Shown: positions 1 through 9,870 of the stretch, one piece after another
Layout: every line of letters starts with the position of its first letter
How positions within the stretch are numbered: the first letter of the stretch is position 1
NCBI RefSeq assembly: GCF_023343835.1
Contig: NC_064449.1
Span: forward strand, 124,001 to 188,000
Reading direction: 5' to 3'
Length of the DNA stretch: 64,000 nt
Source: Lagopus muta
Lineage: Eukaryota; Chordata; Aves; Galliformes; Phasianidae
Program-made: the position numbers and the translations under genes
Notes under the pieces: model-generated
Database searches by the model: none
The model's input: only the letters and a program-made list of their open reading frames with translations
Told to the model about the DNA's origin: nothing

Positions 1-516
1 GTTCCCACCGGGTCCAGGCTGGCTGATGTCCCACGGCCTCGGACCTGGCTGTGCCCCTGTCATTCCTGGCACACACCAGCATTTGTCACCTCCGGAACAG
101 CACATCCCTGTCCTGCCAGGACCCATCCTGCTCCTCCCTGCCTAGGGCAGAGCCAGCTCTGAGTGTGTTGGTGTGGGGAGTGCCTCAACTGGAGGTTGAT
201 GGGAAGAGGCTGTCCCAGGGCAGAGCAGGGCTGTTGGCCCCACAGCAGTGCAGCCCCGCCAGGAGCCCTTCCCCCAGCACTTGCTGTGACCGGGACACAC
301 TGTGCTAATTCCAGTGCCAACGAGCCACGCTACAGCTGCCTGGAAGGGCTGACTGCCGTCCCGGGCCAATAGAGCAAAGTCCTCAAATCTGCTGACAAAG
401 GACCCAGGGACGCAACCACAGCCCCTCCGACGTCACTTTGCCCTCCTCGGTCCCCCAGCGTCGTTCTGCGACATGCAGCAAGCCCCGCACCAGCTCTCAC
501 GTAGCATCCTGCAGTA
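1..516 (+). promoter_or_regulatory. Upstream region of SDSL (promoter and possible 5' UTR)
   Basis: No coding exon is visible here. A CCAAT pentamer lies at 366-370 and a CRE-like half site (GACGTCAC) at 429-436, about 80-150 bp before the start codon. A possible splice acceptor (pyrimidine-poor, ending CCTGCAG at about 514) sits three bases before the ATG, so a non-coding upstream exon is possible. There is no TATA box. Promoter function is inference from position and motifs. In mammals the partner gene SDS lies on this side; no SDS exon is recognisable in these 516 bases. Confidence 0.35.
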
Positions 517-684
517 ATGGCAGCCCAATGCAGGGGGGGCGAGAAGACTTTCCACATCGTGTCCCCGCTCCTGGAGAGCCTGCCACTGTCCCGGGCAGCA
601 GGGACCCAGGTCTACATGAAGCTGGAGAACGTGCAGCCCACTGGCTCCTTCAAGATCCGGGGCGTTGGGCGCCTCTGCCAGGAG
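517..684 (+). CDS. SDSL: SDSL coding exon 1 (residues 1-56)
   Basis: Starts at ATG 517 and ends in phase 0 before the donor GTGGGT at 685. It encodes the N-terminus and the PLP lysine K46 within SFKIRG. The following intron is only 86 bp. Confidence 0.88.
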
Positions 685-2338
685 GTGGGTGTGCTACATG
701 GCTGTGTGGCCTCGGGACACTGTGGATTCCTATGGCCACATCCTTCCTCTGTCCCCTTCCCTCTCCGCAGGTTGCCAGGAAGGGCTGCCGGCACTTTGTT
801 TGCTCCTCAGGTAATTGGGACCTGCATGGGGCTCGAGGGGTCTATGGAATGGAGGTGCTAGGGAACACCCCCGTGCTCCCGGCCCCTTGTCCTTGTGCCT
901 TCCCACTGGGTTTTGGGGCTGGGGCTGATCCAGATCAGGTGTCCCTTCTCCCCCCTAGCAAAGTTTGAGGATGGGATGAGCTGGGTATGGGGGGCGATGG
1001 AACTGCTCAACCCACTACTTTTCGCAGGGGGGAATGCTGGCATGGCTGCAGCATATGCGGCCAGGAAGCTGGGGCTGCCGATCACTGTGGTGGTGCCCAG
1101 CAGCACCGGCCCCAGCACTGTGCGCAGGCTGGAGGAGCTGGGGGCAACGGTGGAGACCTATGGGAAGGTAGGGCACCCATGCCCCAAACTGTGGCTGGAG
1201 GAGATCACAGCCCTCTGTGAGGCTGTGGATGTGTGCAGACCCAGTGTCCCTGTTCCAAAATGCGTCACCCACACGCCACTTGGATTTCCACTGTCCTCAT
1301 GGCAGCAAGGGAGGGGCAATGGGGATGGCGCACTGGAGCTGGCGGCAGCCCCACTGAGCGCCCACTGCCTCCCAGGTGTGGGATGAAGCCAACCAGAGAG
1401 CCCTAGAGCTGGCGCAGAACGAGGGCTGGGCGAGCATCCACCCCTTTGACCACCCCTTGCTGTGGTGAGTGCTACTCGCCCCTGTGCTCTGGACAGGACA
1501 CAGGCAGCCACCCACTGTCTCCATCCCGCAGGCAGGGCCATGCCAGCCTGGTCCTGGAGCTGAAGGACGTGCTGGATGCAAAACCTGACGCCATCGTGCT
1601 GGCGGTGGGAGGTGGAGGGCTGCTGGCTGGCGTGGTGGCTGGGCTGCAGCAGGTGGGATGGCTTGATGTCCCCATCATTGCCGCGGAGACCTGGGGAGCC
1701 CACAGCTTCCACGCGGCACTGAAGGCTGGGCACCTCGTTACCCTGCCTGACATCACCAGGTGGGTGCTGGTGTCAGCATGGGGGTACCTCCATCAGCCTA
1801 GGGGTCCCCAGTCTGATGGGACATAGAAAGTGCAGGGGGCTTCGCCTCTGGTGCATGTCACAAGTTGGCAGGTCTCAGCCAATGCTCTAGTGGAGCACCA
1901 AGGGGACAAAGGATCCCAGGGCTACTCTGACTCGTTCTCCAGTGTGGCCAAGTGCCTGGGGGCCAAGACTGTGTCAGCGCGGGCGCTGCAGTGTGCCCAG
2001 GAGATCCAGGTCATTTCAGAGGTGGTGGAGGATGCCGAGGCCGTGCGCGCTGTGGAAAGGTTCCTGGGTGAGCAGGGCACGGGGACAGGAACTTGCAGAG
2101 GGGTGTGATGGGGACAGGCACTCAGCATGTCTCCATCCCTGCAGACGACGAGCGGATGCTGGTGCAGCCAGCTTGTGGTGCAGCACTGGCCCTGCTCTAC
2201 TCGGGGCGACTGCAGCAGCTGCAGCGTGAGGGACGCCTGGGGACCCCGCTGGGCCGCGTGGTGCTGGTGGTCTGCGGCGGCAGCAGCATGACGGCTGCGC
2301 TGCTGCAGGACCTCAAGAGCCAGCTGGGCCTGGAGTGA
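517..2338 (+). CDS. SDSL: Serine dehydratase-like / L-serine-L-threonine dehydratase (whole gene, seven coding exons)
   Basis: Cytosolic PLP-dependent fold-type-II enzyme that deaminates L-serine to pyruvate and L-threonine to 2-oxobutyrate. Coding exons 517-684, 771-810, 1028-1167, 1376-1464, 1532-1759, 1943-2067 and 2145-2338 join in frame to 984 nt (327 residues plus stop); mammalian SDS/SDSL have about 328-329. Visible motifs: the Schiff-base lysine K46 in GSFKIRG, SSGGNAG at 68-74 (substrate and phosphate loop), the tetraglycine loop 172-175, E198 and A202 in AETWGAH (cation-site region), and C307 in VVCGG. The start has a purine at -3 and G at +4. SDSL is preferred over SDS because position 70 is Gly (Ala in liver SDS), because of the DDERMLV stretch, and because the gene lies tail to tail with LHX5. 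Residue 271 is Gln where the family normally has Glu. Confidence 0.92.
771..810 (+). CDS. SDSL: SDSL coding exon 2 (40 bp)
   Basis: A tiny exon between acceptor CTCTCCGCAG and donor GTAATT. It encodes VARKGCRHFVCSS plus one base of the next Gly codon, and it joins exon 3 to rebuild the SSGGNAG loop. Confidence 0.88.
1028..1167 (+). CDS. SDSL: SDSL coding exon 3 (to residue 116)
   Basis: Follows acceptor TTTTCGCAG and ends AAG before donor GTAGGG, phase 0. It encodes GGNAGMAAAYAARKLG and the following Rossmann-like segment. An alternative acceptor CCCCTAG near 959 would break homology and is not used in this model. Confidence 0.9.
1376..1464 (+). CDS. SDSL: SDSL coding exon 4 (residues 117-146)
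   Basis: Between acceptor CTCCCAG and donor GTGAGT. It encodes VWDEANQRALELAQ through HPFDHPLLW; the last Trp codon is completed by the first base of exon 5. The intron that follows is 67 bp. Confidence 0.9.
1532..1759 (+). CDS. SDSL: SDSL coding exon 5 (residues 146-222)
   Basis: Acceptor CATCCCGCAG, donor GTGGGT at 1760. It carries the substrate-side helix GHASLV, the PLP phosphate-binding GGGG loop (172-175) and AETWGAH. It ends two bases into a Ser codon. Confidence 0.9.
1943..2067 (+). CDS. SDSL: SDSL coding exon 6 (residues 222-264)
   Basis: Acceptor CGTTCTCCAG, donor GTGAGC at 2068. It encodes SVAKCLGAKTVSARAL and EVVEDAEAVRAVERFL, matching the family's core around the active-site cleft. 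Confidence 0.9.
2145..2338 (+). CDS. SDSL: SDSL coding exon 7 (residues 264-327, stop)
   Basis: Acceptor CATCCCTGCAG. It encodes DDERMLVQPACGAAL, VVCGG with C307 that faces the PLP ring nitrogen, and the terminal helix; TGA is at 2336-2338. Confidence 0.9.
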
Positions 2339-2890
2339 CCCTTGTGCCACTGCACGGCCACCCCATGGCCCCCTGTGCTGCAGTTATGGCTGCTGGACGT
2401 GACCCGCGCCCATCACTGTGCAGCATGGGGAAACTGAGGCGCGGCGGCGTTCCTCCCTCTGCCCTGGGGGCGGCCACGTCCCTTGCACTGCTGTGGCTGG
2501 CACAGACCATGGTTCCCCACTCCAATTAGTGAATGCTCCCTCCGACTGACTACTTTGCTATTGTCTCAATGTGTTATTATTCTAATGATTATTAATTTTT
2601 ACAATCTTCTGTTCCTGCTGCACTGTCTGCAGCCAGGTGGCTCCTTGGCAGGGCTGTAGGGCCTTGCTCTTGCTGGCGCTCCCAGCTCTGACTGGTGCCC
2701 AGTTAACACCACTGCTCCAACTCGCTTCAGTTGATCTATTTCACTCCAGTGTCCATTCTGCCCTTTCCTGCCACAAAACTCCTCTCAGCCTCCTCCTGCC
2801 CCTCCAGAGAGTTAACGAGGCTCCCCTTGCCCAGCCACCTCCCAGGAGCCTCCTCCTCCCCGTCTTCTTTTTTCCCTTTTCCCCAATAAA
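2339..2890 (+). other. SDSL: Presumed SDSL 3' UTR with poly(A) signal
   Basis: Downstream of the TGA there is no further coding signal. The first canonical AATAAA on this strand is at 2885-2890, which would give a 3' UTR of about 0.57 kb. The end is inferred from that hexamer; an earlier AT-rich stretch at 2560-2605 has no canonical signal. Confidence 0.5.
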
Positions 2891-4018
2891 TCCCCTCAGC
2901 CTGGCCAGCCCACACCATGCTTCCCAGAGGACCCACCCCATAAATCAAATACCCACCGCTCCACTGTGGGCAATATCTTATGTAAAAACGTGTTTCTAGG
3001 GAGTGCTGGAGGCTGGAGAGTCTTATTACAAGGCACACAATTAATTATAAGGAGTCAGACCAACCTCCTCCCACAGTTCTGGGAGTTCTGGGTCCAGAAC
3101 CAGATTACTTTCCAGCTTCTGCACCCCGACCTTCTCACACGGAGCCCCCACTTCGTGCCAACCTCCCCCCTGCAGCCTGGGATGGGTGCTGTGGGTTGGT
3201 GCACCCTGCAACCAGCAGGACAGTAGTAACACAGTGTTCATAACAATAGCAGCCAGCGCGTGCCCTTGTGCTCTGTTTTGCAGCCCTCCTAATGACAGTG
3301 GCAGGGGGGTCTGCTGGCCCTCAAACTGCCTGTACGCATCCTATTGCTCTGGGGTCCCAGCGGGTCTGTGCCTTAGTTTCCCTTATGCTGAGTCCTTCGG
3401 GTGCCCCCCGCTTGGCTGCGGCCCCTCATTACCACTCATCATGGCACAGGAAGGATAAATTCCTCCGCTTGGCTGAACAGGGAAAATACGCAGCGAGGTG
3501 GCTGCCTGTCATCCATCACCAGCTCTTGGCGGCACCACCACGCCGGGACTTAAAATTCAGGTCAGAGAGAGGGGCTCTTGGAAGCCAGTGAGGGAAGGTA
3601 ATTTATTCTGTTTATACCTTTTTACTACAAGACAAGGCGGGGTGTGGGGGGGATACACTCTTGCCTTGATTTTGCATTTTAAATATTAGCTGGGCGCCGC
3701 TCATCGCTCAAACCCCACAATGAAAGGGACCAGGTGCCAGAGCAGGTAACTAAAATGATTTTTATTCACATCGAACAACACGAGCTGGTCACACTGACAG
3801 CCTCTGCAAGAGGCAGTGGGGACAGGAAACCCACGCTCAGAACACAACTTTATTTCTTTCTTTTCCATTCTCTTTTTCCCTTTCCCCCCCTCCCCACCCT
3901 GCTCTATCCTCTCTCCTTCCACTCACCACCGCCCTTTCCCAGCCTCCAAAATAGAAAAAAACTCAGAGCTTCCAATGACTAAAAGTACAATAAATAATCA
4001 GTAAACACAAAAACATAC
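2891..4018. other. Intergenic spacer between two convergent 3' ends
   Basis: About 1.1 kb with no coding character. On the minus strand it holds further AATAAA hexamers (TTTATT on + at 3602-3607, 3761-3766 and 3849-3854), so longer LHX5 3' UTR forms are possible. A pyrimidine-rich stretch occupies about 3850-3920. No recognisable transposon. Confidence 0.5.
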
Positions 4019-4751
4019 TTTATTTGTTTCTCCTTTATACAAAATAAAGAAACTAGAAGCAAAAACTATAATACATCCTCAGACCGCGGGGCCGGGGGGG
4101 CTCAGCCCTCCTGCGCTGCCGCACTGCTCGGGTGTTCTCTCCATTTTTCTCTCTGTTTCTGTTTGCTTTTCCCATTTCTGCCTCTTCCCGGGTTTCCCAA
4201 GCTCCGCACACCCCTCCTCCCGCCCCCCTGTTCATCCATCACCAAAATTCCAGTACAAAACCACCTCCTCCTCGGGGATGAAGCAGGATCAACGGGAAAA
4301 GGGCCCGGGAGGGGGCTTAGGGAGCGTCCTGCTGTCCCCCGTTACCCCCACTGTAATACTCGGATGAACGGAGGCTGAAGAAGGGAATAATTAAAATGGG
4401 TGCTGATTAGCGAGCGAGGATCCCCGCGGCAGCCCCCGCACCGGTGGGACCCGCGTCCTGCAGAGTTCAGCTTTGGTCCGAGAGCGGCGGTTCCGACGCG
4501 GCGGGGGGAGCTCCGGGCCGGGCGCGTTTCGCCCCCTTCTCCCCCACTCATAACAGCACGGGGATGCGGAGCGGTGCGGGCGGGCGGGGAGGGAGCGCGG
4601 TGTCCCCGCGGGGGGGGGGGGGAGGCACGGTGGGAGGATGCGGTCGGACGTTGGAGGGCGGCCGCGGCGTCGGGGGGGCCGATATCCGTCGACGGGGCCG
4701 CGGAGAGCCGTGCCCCGGGGCTGAGGGGCGGGGAAGTCCTCCCCTTCGGCC
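4019..4751 (-). other. LHX5: Presumed LHX5 3' UTR
   Basis: Follows the LHX5 stop codon on the minus strand. A canonical AATAAA (4024-4019) would close a 3' UTR of about 0.73 kb. The proximal half is extremely GC-rich with a run of about 14 G at 4609-4622 (+ strand); the distal half is AT-rich. Alternative signals further on would lengthen it to about 1.15 kb. Confidence 0.5.
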
Positions 4752-5119
4752 CTACCACACCGCTGCCTCACTCAGCTCCGGGTTGGGGTGCGCGAGGGCC
4801 CCGCTGTAGCCGCTATTGCTGGACATGGAGAAGGGCGGACTGGGCCCCCCGCTGAAGACCTCCCCCGGGATGGGGTGCAGCGAGCCCGTCATCCCCGGCT
4901 CGGGGCTGGGGGTGTCGGGGTGCGAGATCATATCCGTGTACCTTTGGTTTTCTGAGGAGTGGTGTCCGCTTAGGGGGGGCTCCAGGGGTCCCAGGGGCGT
5001 GGAGCCGGGTCCTGAGTTCTGAAGGTAGCTGGGGTCGGCCGGGGACTGGGCCTGGGAGGGGGGCCCGTGGGGGAAAAAGTCATAGTTGCCTCCCGGCCCG
5101 TAGTAGTCACCTTGGTAAT
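4752..5119 (-). CDS. LHX5: LHX5 coding exon 5 (C-terminal region, stop)
   Basis: Acceptor CTTTGCAG. It encodes [16 protein letters not shown], a Pro/Ser-rich activation-type region, [11 protein letters not shown], and the terminus LSEAAVW followed by TAG (read from 4754 down to 4752). Confidence 0.96.
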
Positions 5120-8100
5120 CTGCAAAGGTGGGGAAAGGTTGGAGCCGGTCCCCGAGCCACCACCCCGAGCGCCTGCGGGAAGTAGAGCTGCACCCCCACG
5201 CAGGGACGGGCGTGCCTCCCCCTCCCCCCTCCAGAATACCCTCCTGGGGAGCTCGGTGCTGCTGGAATGAACGTGGGACTAAGCAGGGAGAAAAACGGGC
5301 ACCTCTGTACTTATGGCTGCAGTGCTGATGGAATGGAAAGGGGGGGAAGTGGAGAACAGGAGGGGCTGGGGGCAGCCCCAGGGGGAGAGGGTAGGCATAA
5401 TTTCATTCTTAGTTACAACTAAGAAAAATACACACGTCTATATACCTGCACATATATGTACATGCATGTATGCATTTATAAATATAGATAAAAGTTATAT
5501 ACATATCTAATAGGAAGATATACGTAAAGGAAACACATAAATAAAGGTGAGTTATAGGAGACATATAAAAATAAAATATACTTACTATACTATACTTACT
5601 TATAGGAGGAAAAACACACATCATACTTATATGTATTAGCTACAGAGGGGTTCTGGCAGCAGTGGGGGCAGAGGGGAATTGGTGAGAGCTCTTTGCCCAA
5701 AAGCGGGATATACTGTCCCAAATGCCCTGGGGCTCCCTGTCCCACCCCGTCCTGTCAGGGTGGCGGTGACCTTCCCTAAGCTGCAGGCCCGGGGGGGGGG
5801 GGGTAACTGGGACAAATGCAGCCTGAAAGGGGCGCAGAAGCCAGCAGCTGAGGCTTTGTTTCCAGGGAGAGGGGCCGCGCTGCTGCCACCGCCACCGCTG
5901 CCACCGCCCCGAGTCCGGGCGGCAGGGGAAAGGGAGAGTCGAGATGGAGAGGAACAAAGGCAGGGAAGGGAACGGGGGAAGAACGCGGTGGGACGACACG
6001 GAGACGGGACGAGGGGCCCAGCTCCCTCACCTCCGTAGTACGTGTAGGGCGTCGAGCCGAGCATCTCGGACTCGTCGAGGCGGCCGCCCAGGGGCCGCAT
6101 CCTGCGCGGGCTGCGGAAGAAGGCGTGCCGGCGGGCGCCCAGCGCGCTCAGCTGCTTCATCCGGCGCTCCTTGGATCGGCGGTTCTGGAACCAGACCTGA
6201 GGCCGGGCCGGCATCAGCACTCGGGGCCGGGTTGCCGTGGGGACCCCAAATTCTCGGGGCCAGCCCTCCCCACTTAGGCCAGGGATGATGGGGGCGGGGA
6301 TGGGATATCTCGCTGGAAGGGATTTCCCAGTTTGGGGTTGTTTTCACACTACCCCCTGCTGGTAACACCCTGGGAGGCAAGGAAAGGGGTCGCTAAAGCC
6401 CCGGCACCTCCCTGCGTGCCGTGGGGTGCGCCGTCCTCACAGCCTGCCTGTGCCCCGAAAGTTTTCTCCAATGGGGGAGAGGGATAAAGAAGGGGATAAA
6501 TGGGGGGGTCACGGCAGGAGGCGGGGAGGGAGCTGGAAGCAAGCTGGCCGATGGGGACGGGAATAAAAGGGAAGGGTGGTGCAACAGGGAGCATTCCTGC
6601 CTCGGGGGCGTTCTCTCACCAAAGCACAGATCTGCTGGCCTGTGGGTGGGGAGGGAGGAGGGATATGCGCTATTTCCCCCCACATCTGGGCACATCTGGA
6701 ATGCGCACACGTCCCGCGGGTCCTGCTTCCCTCCATCGGGAGCTGGGCTCCCTGCAGCAGAGCCGAAGCGTCTTCCCCTATTAACGCCGCTAATAAATCC
6801 CATTCATCCCTACATTTCCTCAGGGATTTTCTTGCCGGGGGGGTTGGTTGGCAGCGCGGTAGGAAGGTACAGGGCTGCCTGCAGGGCACAGTGGCCTCTC
6901 CTTTTCTCCATCTCCTGTGCTCGCATCCAGGGCCCCATCCACATCCCCAGCCCTTCCCTGCTGCCAGCCCAAATTCTGCCATCCCGAATCTGTGCGAGTC
7001 AGGTTGGTGACGTCATGGGCCGGCCCAGTGACATCATGGGGGGCGGTGGGATGGCTGTGGAGTGGCCGTACCTGGATGACCCTCATGTTGAGGCCGGTCT
7101 CCTGGGCCAGCTGCTCGCGGATGTGCCGGGTGGGCTTGGGGGTGGCTGCGAAAGCGGCTTTGAGGGTCTCCAACTGCTTGGCCTTAATGGTGGTGCGGGG
7201 CCCTCGCCGCTTGGTGCCCGAGTTCTGCTCCTCGTTCTCGTTGTTGGTGGTCTCCTTGTCTGAGGAGGTGGAGTTGTCCGTCTCCTTGGTGTCGTCCTGC
7301 ATGGGGTCCTGGAGATCCGGGGACAAACTCCTGTCTGTACATGAGGACACTGTAAAGGAGACCCAGAGAGGGGGCAGGGGAGGGAGGGGGGCGGATGGCT
7401 TAGGAGAGAGATCGACCCCCCTCTCCACTGCCCTCCCCTTCCCACCGAGCCCGGATGCTTTTCAGGAGAGGGGAAGAGGTGCTGGGCAGCAGCAAGGGGT
7501 GCAGACGGCCGTTGCCCCCGAGGAACCCCGAAGCACCCCAAAGAACAATGAGCTCCGGTTGAGCATCTTACAGTTCGGCCCCTACATCTGAAAGGCAAAC
7601 TCGGCGGCACCCCCCGCCCACTGCTGCACAGGGGCCGTGCAGCCGGAAGGGGGCTGGGGAGGGGGCCTCCCCACCGAGCACCCCGCAGCCTCTGGCGCTT
7701 CCCCTCTCCCCCCACGCCGCGCTTCTCACACCGGGAGCCTGGATGCGCCGCTGGGAGAAATGCAAGAATGTATGGGCTCGTGGGGGGTTCCGGTCACTGC
7801 CTTAAACCTGGCTCGCCTCCCCCAGCCGCCCCCCCGGACCCTGATGCCGGCATCACCCAGGCCAAGCTCTACTCGCCTCGCTCGCAGCAGCGGCCCCACT
7901 GACTCGCGTGGCAGGATCCGGCCCCGGGTGCTGAACGGAGAAAGAGCCCACGGCAGGGGGTGAGCACGGGCGGCCGGCACTGCTGGGCCAGCAGGAGGGG
8001 GCCTGATCCCGCGGTCCTGACGCAGAGACAGCTTCCAAGGAAGTCAAATGGGAGCTTTGCCTCTGGGTGAAAGGAGGCGAAGGATCAGGCCCTCGGCGCG

Positions 8101-9870
8101 GGGGGACCGGGCAGCCTCGCAGGGGGGGTCCCGGGATCGGAGGGTGCGTGGGAGGGCTCGGTGGGGCAGCTGCGGGCTCAACGCGTGTCTGCGTCCCGCG
8201 GGGAGCACGAGGTGAACGCTTGCACCCCAAACCCCCTCCCGGTCCACGGGGCACTGTTGAAACCTCGGCACCGGCAGCGCCGGGAGCTGCACCGGGAGCG
8301 CAGCGCTGCCCGTGGGGAGCGGGCAGGACTCGACCCGGTGCGGTTCGGTTCCCCGGGCTGTGCCGCGCGTACCTGAGTTGAGGCTGCCTTCCTTCAAACT
8401 GGGAGAGTTCAAATAGTCCTCTTTGCAAACAAATTTGTTTTCGTCTATGATATACAGTTCCTCGCCCGTGGAGAGCTGCTTGTTGCAAACCATGCAGGTG
8501 AAACAGTTCAGGTGGAACACTTTGTTCCGGGCTTTCCGGACGAGGTCGCTGGGGGAGATGCCCTGGGAGCAGCCGGCGCATTTGGTGCCAAACCTCCTGG
8601 AGGGGAGAAAGGCGAGAGGTGAGAGCTGGGACGGGACTGCGCCGCTCCCCTCGAGTCTCCGAGGCCCCCATCCCCACCCCTTCCGAATCTCGGTTTTCGG
8701 GTTCCCAGAGAGATCCCACTGGGGCCGCCTCAAAAGGCGAGGATGTCTTTCTCCGTGCCCTCCGGGGAAGAATTTCAGTCTCCCCGCGCTCCCAGCACAT
8801 CGCTGCGGGACCGGGGGTTGGCAGCGGCCACGGAGCAGGGGGCAATTCGGGGTGCGGTGCGGGGCACCCCGTGCTTCACGTTGCTTTTTTGTCTTCTTGA
8901 AACCGCCGCTTTGCAGAGCTCCGGTTTCCCTTCTCCAGGAGATGCTTTTATTTTATTTTATTTTATTTTTTCCAGGGAAGGCGAAAATTCAGAAAACGAA
9001 CTCCCCGAGGGGAAGACAAAAAAAAAAAAAAAAAAAAAAAAAAAAGACAAAACCTTTCACAGCGGCTGCCAGGACCGGGGGGGCACCTAGGCTCTCCTTT
9101 TCCCTCTTGGCCGCGGCACAACTTCAGCCCCCCGCACTGCTGCCCGTGACGTTGATGTAGTGAAGGCATTATAAGTCGTAAGTCATTTTCCCCTACCCAT
9201 GCTAGCCCCTAATTTCCTTCTCGGCACCTTATCGCAGTCATTAGGGGCGTTTAAGGCACGGCGCAGCGTGGGGGCCCCCGGCTGGAGTGCTGCACGAGGA
9301 GCGGCGTTTAGTTGGGGAAAGGCCGCTGTGACGGTCTAGAGGGGGAAAACGATCCCAGCCCTGAGGCCTCCGGGCCTGCTGAGAGGGGGGGGCGGCGGCA
9401 GAGCGGGTCACGGGCCCGGCTGCTTTCGGAGACAAGGTCACCCGGGGCGGGGGGGGCGAACAGCTTCGCTCGGGATGCGGCGCAGCCCCGGGGCGCCACG
9501 GGGCCGGGACCGCGCCGGAGAGACGCGGCGAAGACCCACGGAATAGATGGATGAAGATTGGAGGGGTGCCCCCAAGTGCCCCCCCTTCTTTCCCCTAAGA
9601 TCCCAGAAGGAGCCCCAGAGTTCTGCTACCCCGCCGAGCTGGGAGCAGCGGTTCCGCAGCACCTGGAAGGGCTTGTGATTGCTGGGGGCTCACTCACCTG
9701 AAAAAGTCATTCTTGCAGTAGAGTTTTCCTTCCCTGGAGAAGCATTTCTCGGTCAGGTTGCATTTGCACTCGCAGCACTGGACGCATTTGATGTGCCATG
9801 CCCTGTCCAAGACATTCAGCAGGAAGCGGTCCAAAATCGGCCTCTCGCAGCCCGCACAATGCACCATCAT
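4752..9870 (-). CDS. LHX5: LIM/homeobox protein Lhx5 (whole gene, five coding exons)
   Basis: Nuclear LIM-homeodomain transcription factor; the family binds TAAT-core sites and the cofactor LDB1, and Lhx5 acts in forebrain, hypothalamus and spinal interneuron development. Exons 9870-9698, 8596-8373, 7349-7072, 6196-6031 and 5119-4752 join in frame to 1209 nt, 402 residues, the length of human LHX5. LIM1 zinc ligands are C5, C8, H26, C29, C32, C35, C52, D55; LIM2 ligands are C64, C67, H86, C89, C92, C95, C115, D118. The homeodomain is 180-239 with W227, F228, Q229 (Q50) and N230 (N51). The Pro/Ser-rich C-terminus contains [11 protein letters not shown] and ends EAAVW. The [12 protein letters not shown] and SGYSG segments fit LHX5 and not its paralogue LHX1. 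The first of two tandem ATGs (9870, then 9867) is chosen to match MMVHCAGC. No disablement. Confidence 0.97.
5120..6030 (-). other. LHX5: LHX5 intron 4
   Basis: 911 bp. It contains an AT-rich, low-complexity segment at about 5400-5640 (alternating ATA/TAC steps, short direct repeats of ACTTA/ACTATA) and a run of 12 G near 5791-5802. No extra exon is visible. Confidence 0.8.
6031..6196 (-). CDS. LHX5: LHX5 coding exon 4 (end of homeodomain)
   Basis: Acceptor CGGCCTCAG, donor GTGAGG at 6030. It opens with [16 protein letters not shown], the DNA-recognition helix, then a basic [18 protein letters not shown] stretch and [10 protein letters not shown]. Confidence 0.96.
6197..7071 (-). other. LHX5: LHX5 intron 3
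   Basis: 875 bp, GC-rich. No alternative coding exon or transposon recognised. A short AT-richer island around 6780-6825 has TAATAAAT-type sequence. Confidence 0.8.
7072..7349 (-). CDS. LHX5: LHX5 coding exon 3 (linker and first part of homeodomain)
   Basis: Acceptor CCTTTACAG, donor GTACGG at 7071, phase 0. It encodes the acidic, Ser/Thr/Asn-rich linker (residues 133-179) and homeodomain positions 1-46 up to MRVIQ. The intron falls inside recognition helix 3, the usual place in this subfamily. Confidence 0.96.
7350..8372 (-). other. LHX5: LHX5 intron 2
   Basis: 1023 bp of GC-rich, CpG-containing sequence; long reading frames here are compositional. Nothing else recognised. Confidence 0.8.
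8373..8596 (-). CDS. LHX5: LHX5 coding exon 2 (LIM2)
   Basis: Acceptor CCCCTCCAG at the 8600 side, donor GTACGC at 8372. It encodes [10 protein letters not shown] to KEGSLNS, the complete second LIM domain. Compared with human LHX5 as I know it, a few conservative changes are visible (S68, N82, I107, E117); no zinc ligand changes. Confidence 0.96.
8597..9697 (-). other. LHX5: LHX5 intron 1
   Basis: 1101 bp. It holds a (TTTTA)n stretch at about 8946-8970, a run of 28 A at 9018-9045, and an AT-richer, CpG-poor block at about 9140-9260 (with a TGACG core and TTATAAG/TTATCG motifs) inside otherwise GC-rich DNA, which may be an intronic regulatory element. Confidence 0.75.
9698..9870 (-). CDS. 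LHX5: LHX5 coding exon 1 (LIM1)
   Basis: Reads [16 protein letters not shown] onwards through LYCKNDFF and ends two bases into an Arg codon before donor GTGAGT at 9697. It holds the entire first LIM zinc-binding domain. Confidence 0.96.

Noticed and set aside
517-2338. Assignment as SDS (liver serine dehydratase)
   Set aside because: Gly in the SSGGNAG loop, the DDERMLV stretch and the tail-to-tail position with LHX5 favour SDSL, although the two paralogues are close.
6421-7591. Long + strand frames across LHX5 exon 3
   Set aside because: Antisense shadows of the LHX5 homeodomain exon and its GC-rich introns.
4752-9870. Assignment as LHX1
   Set aside because: The linker and C-terminal segments ([24 protein letters not shown]) and synteny with SDSL fit LHX5; LHX1 differs in these parts and lies elsewhere.
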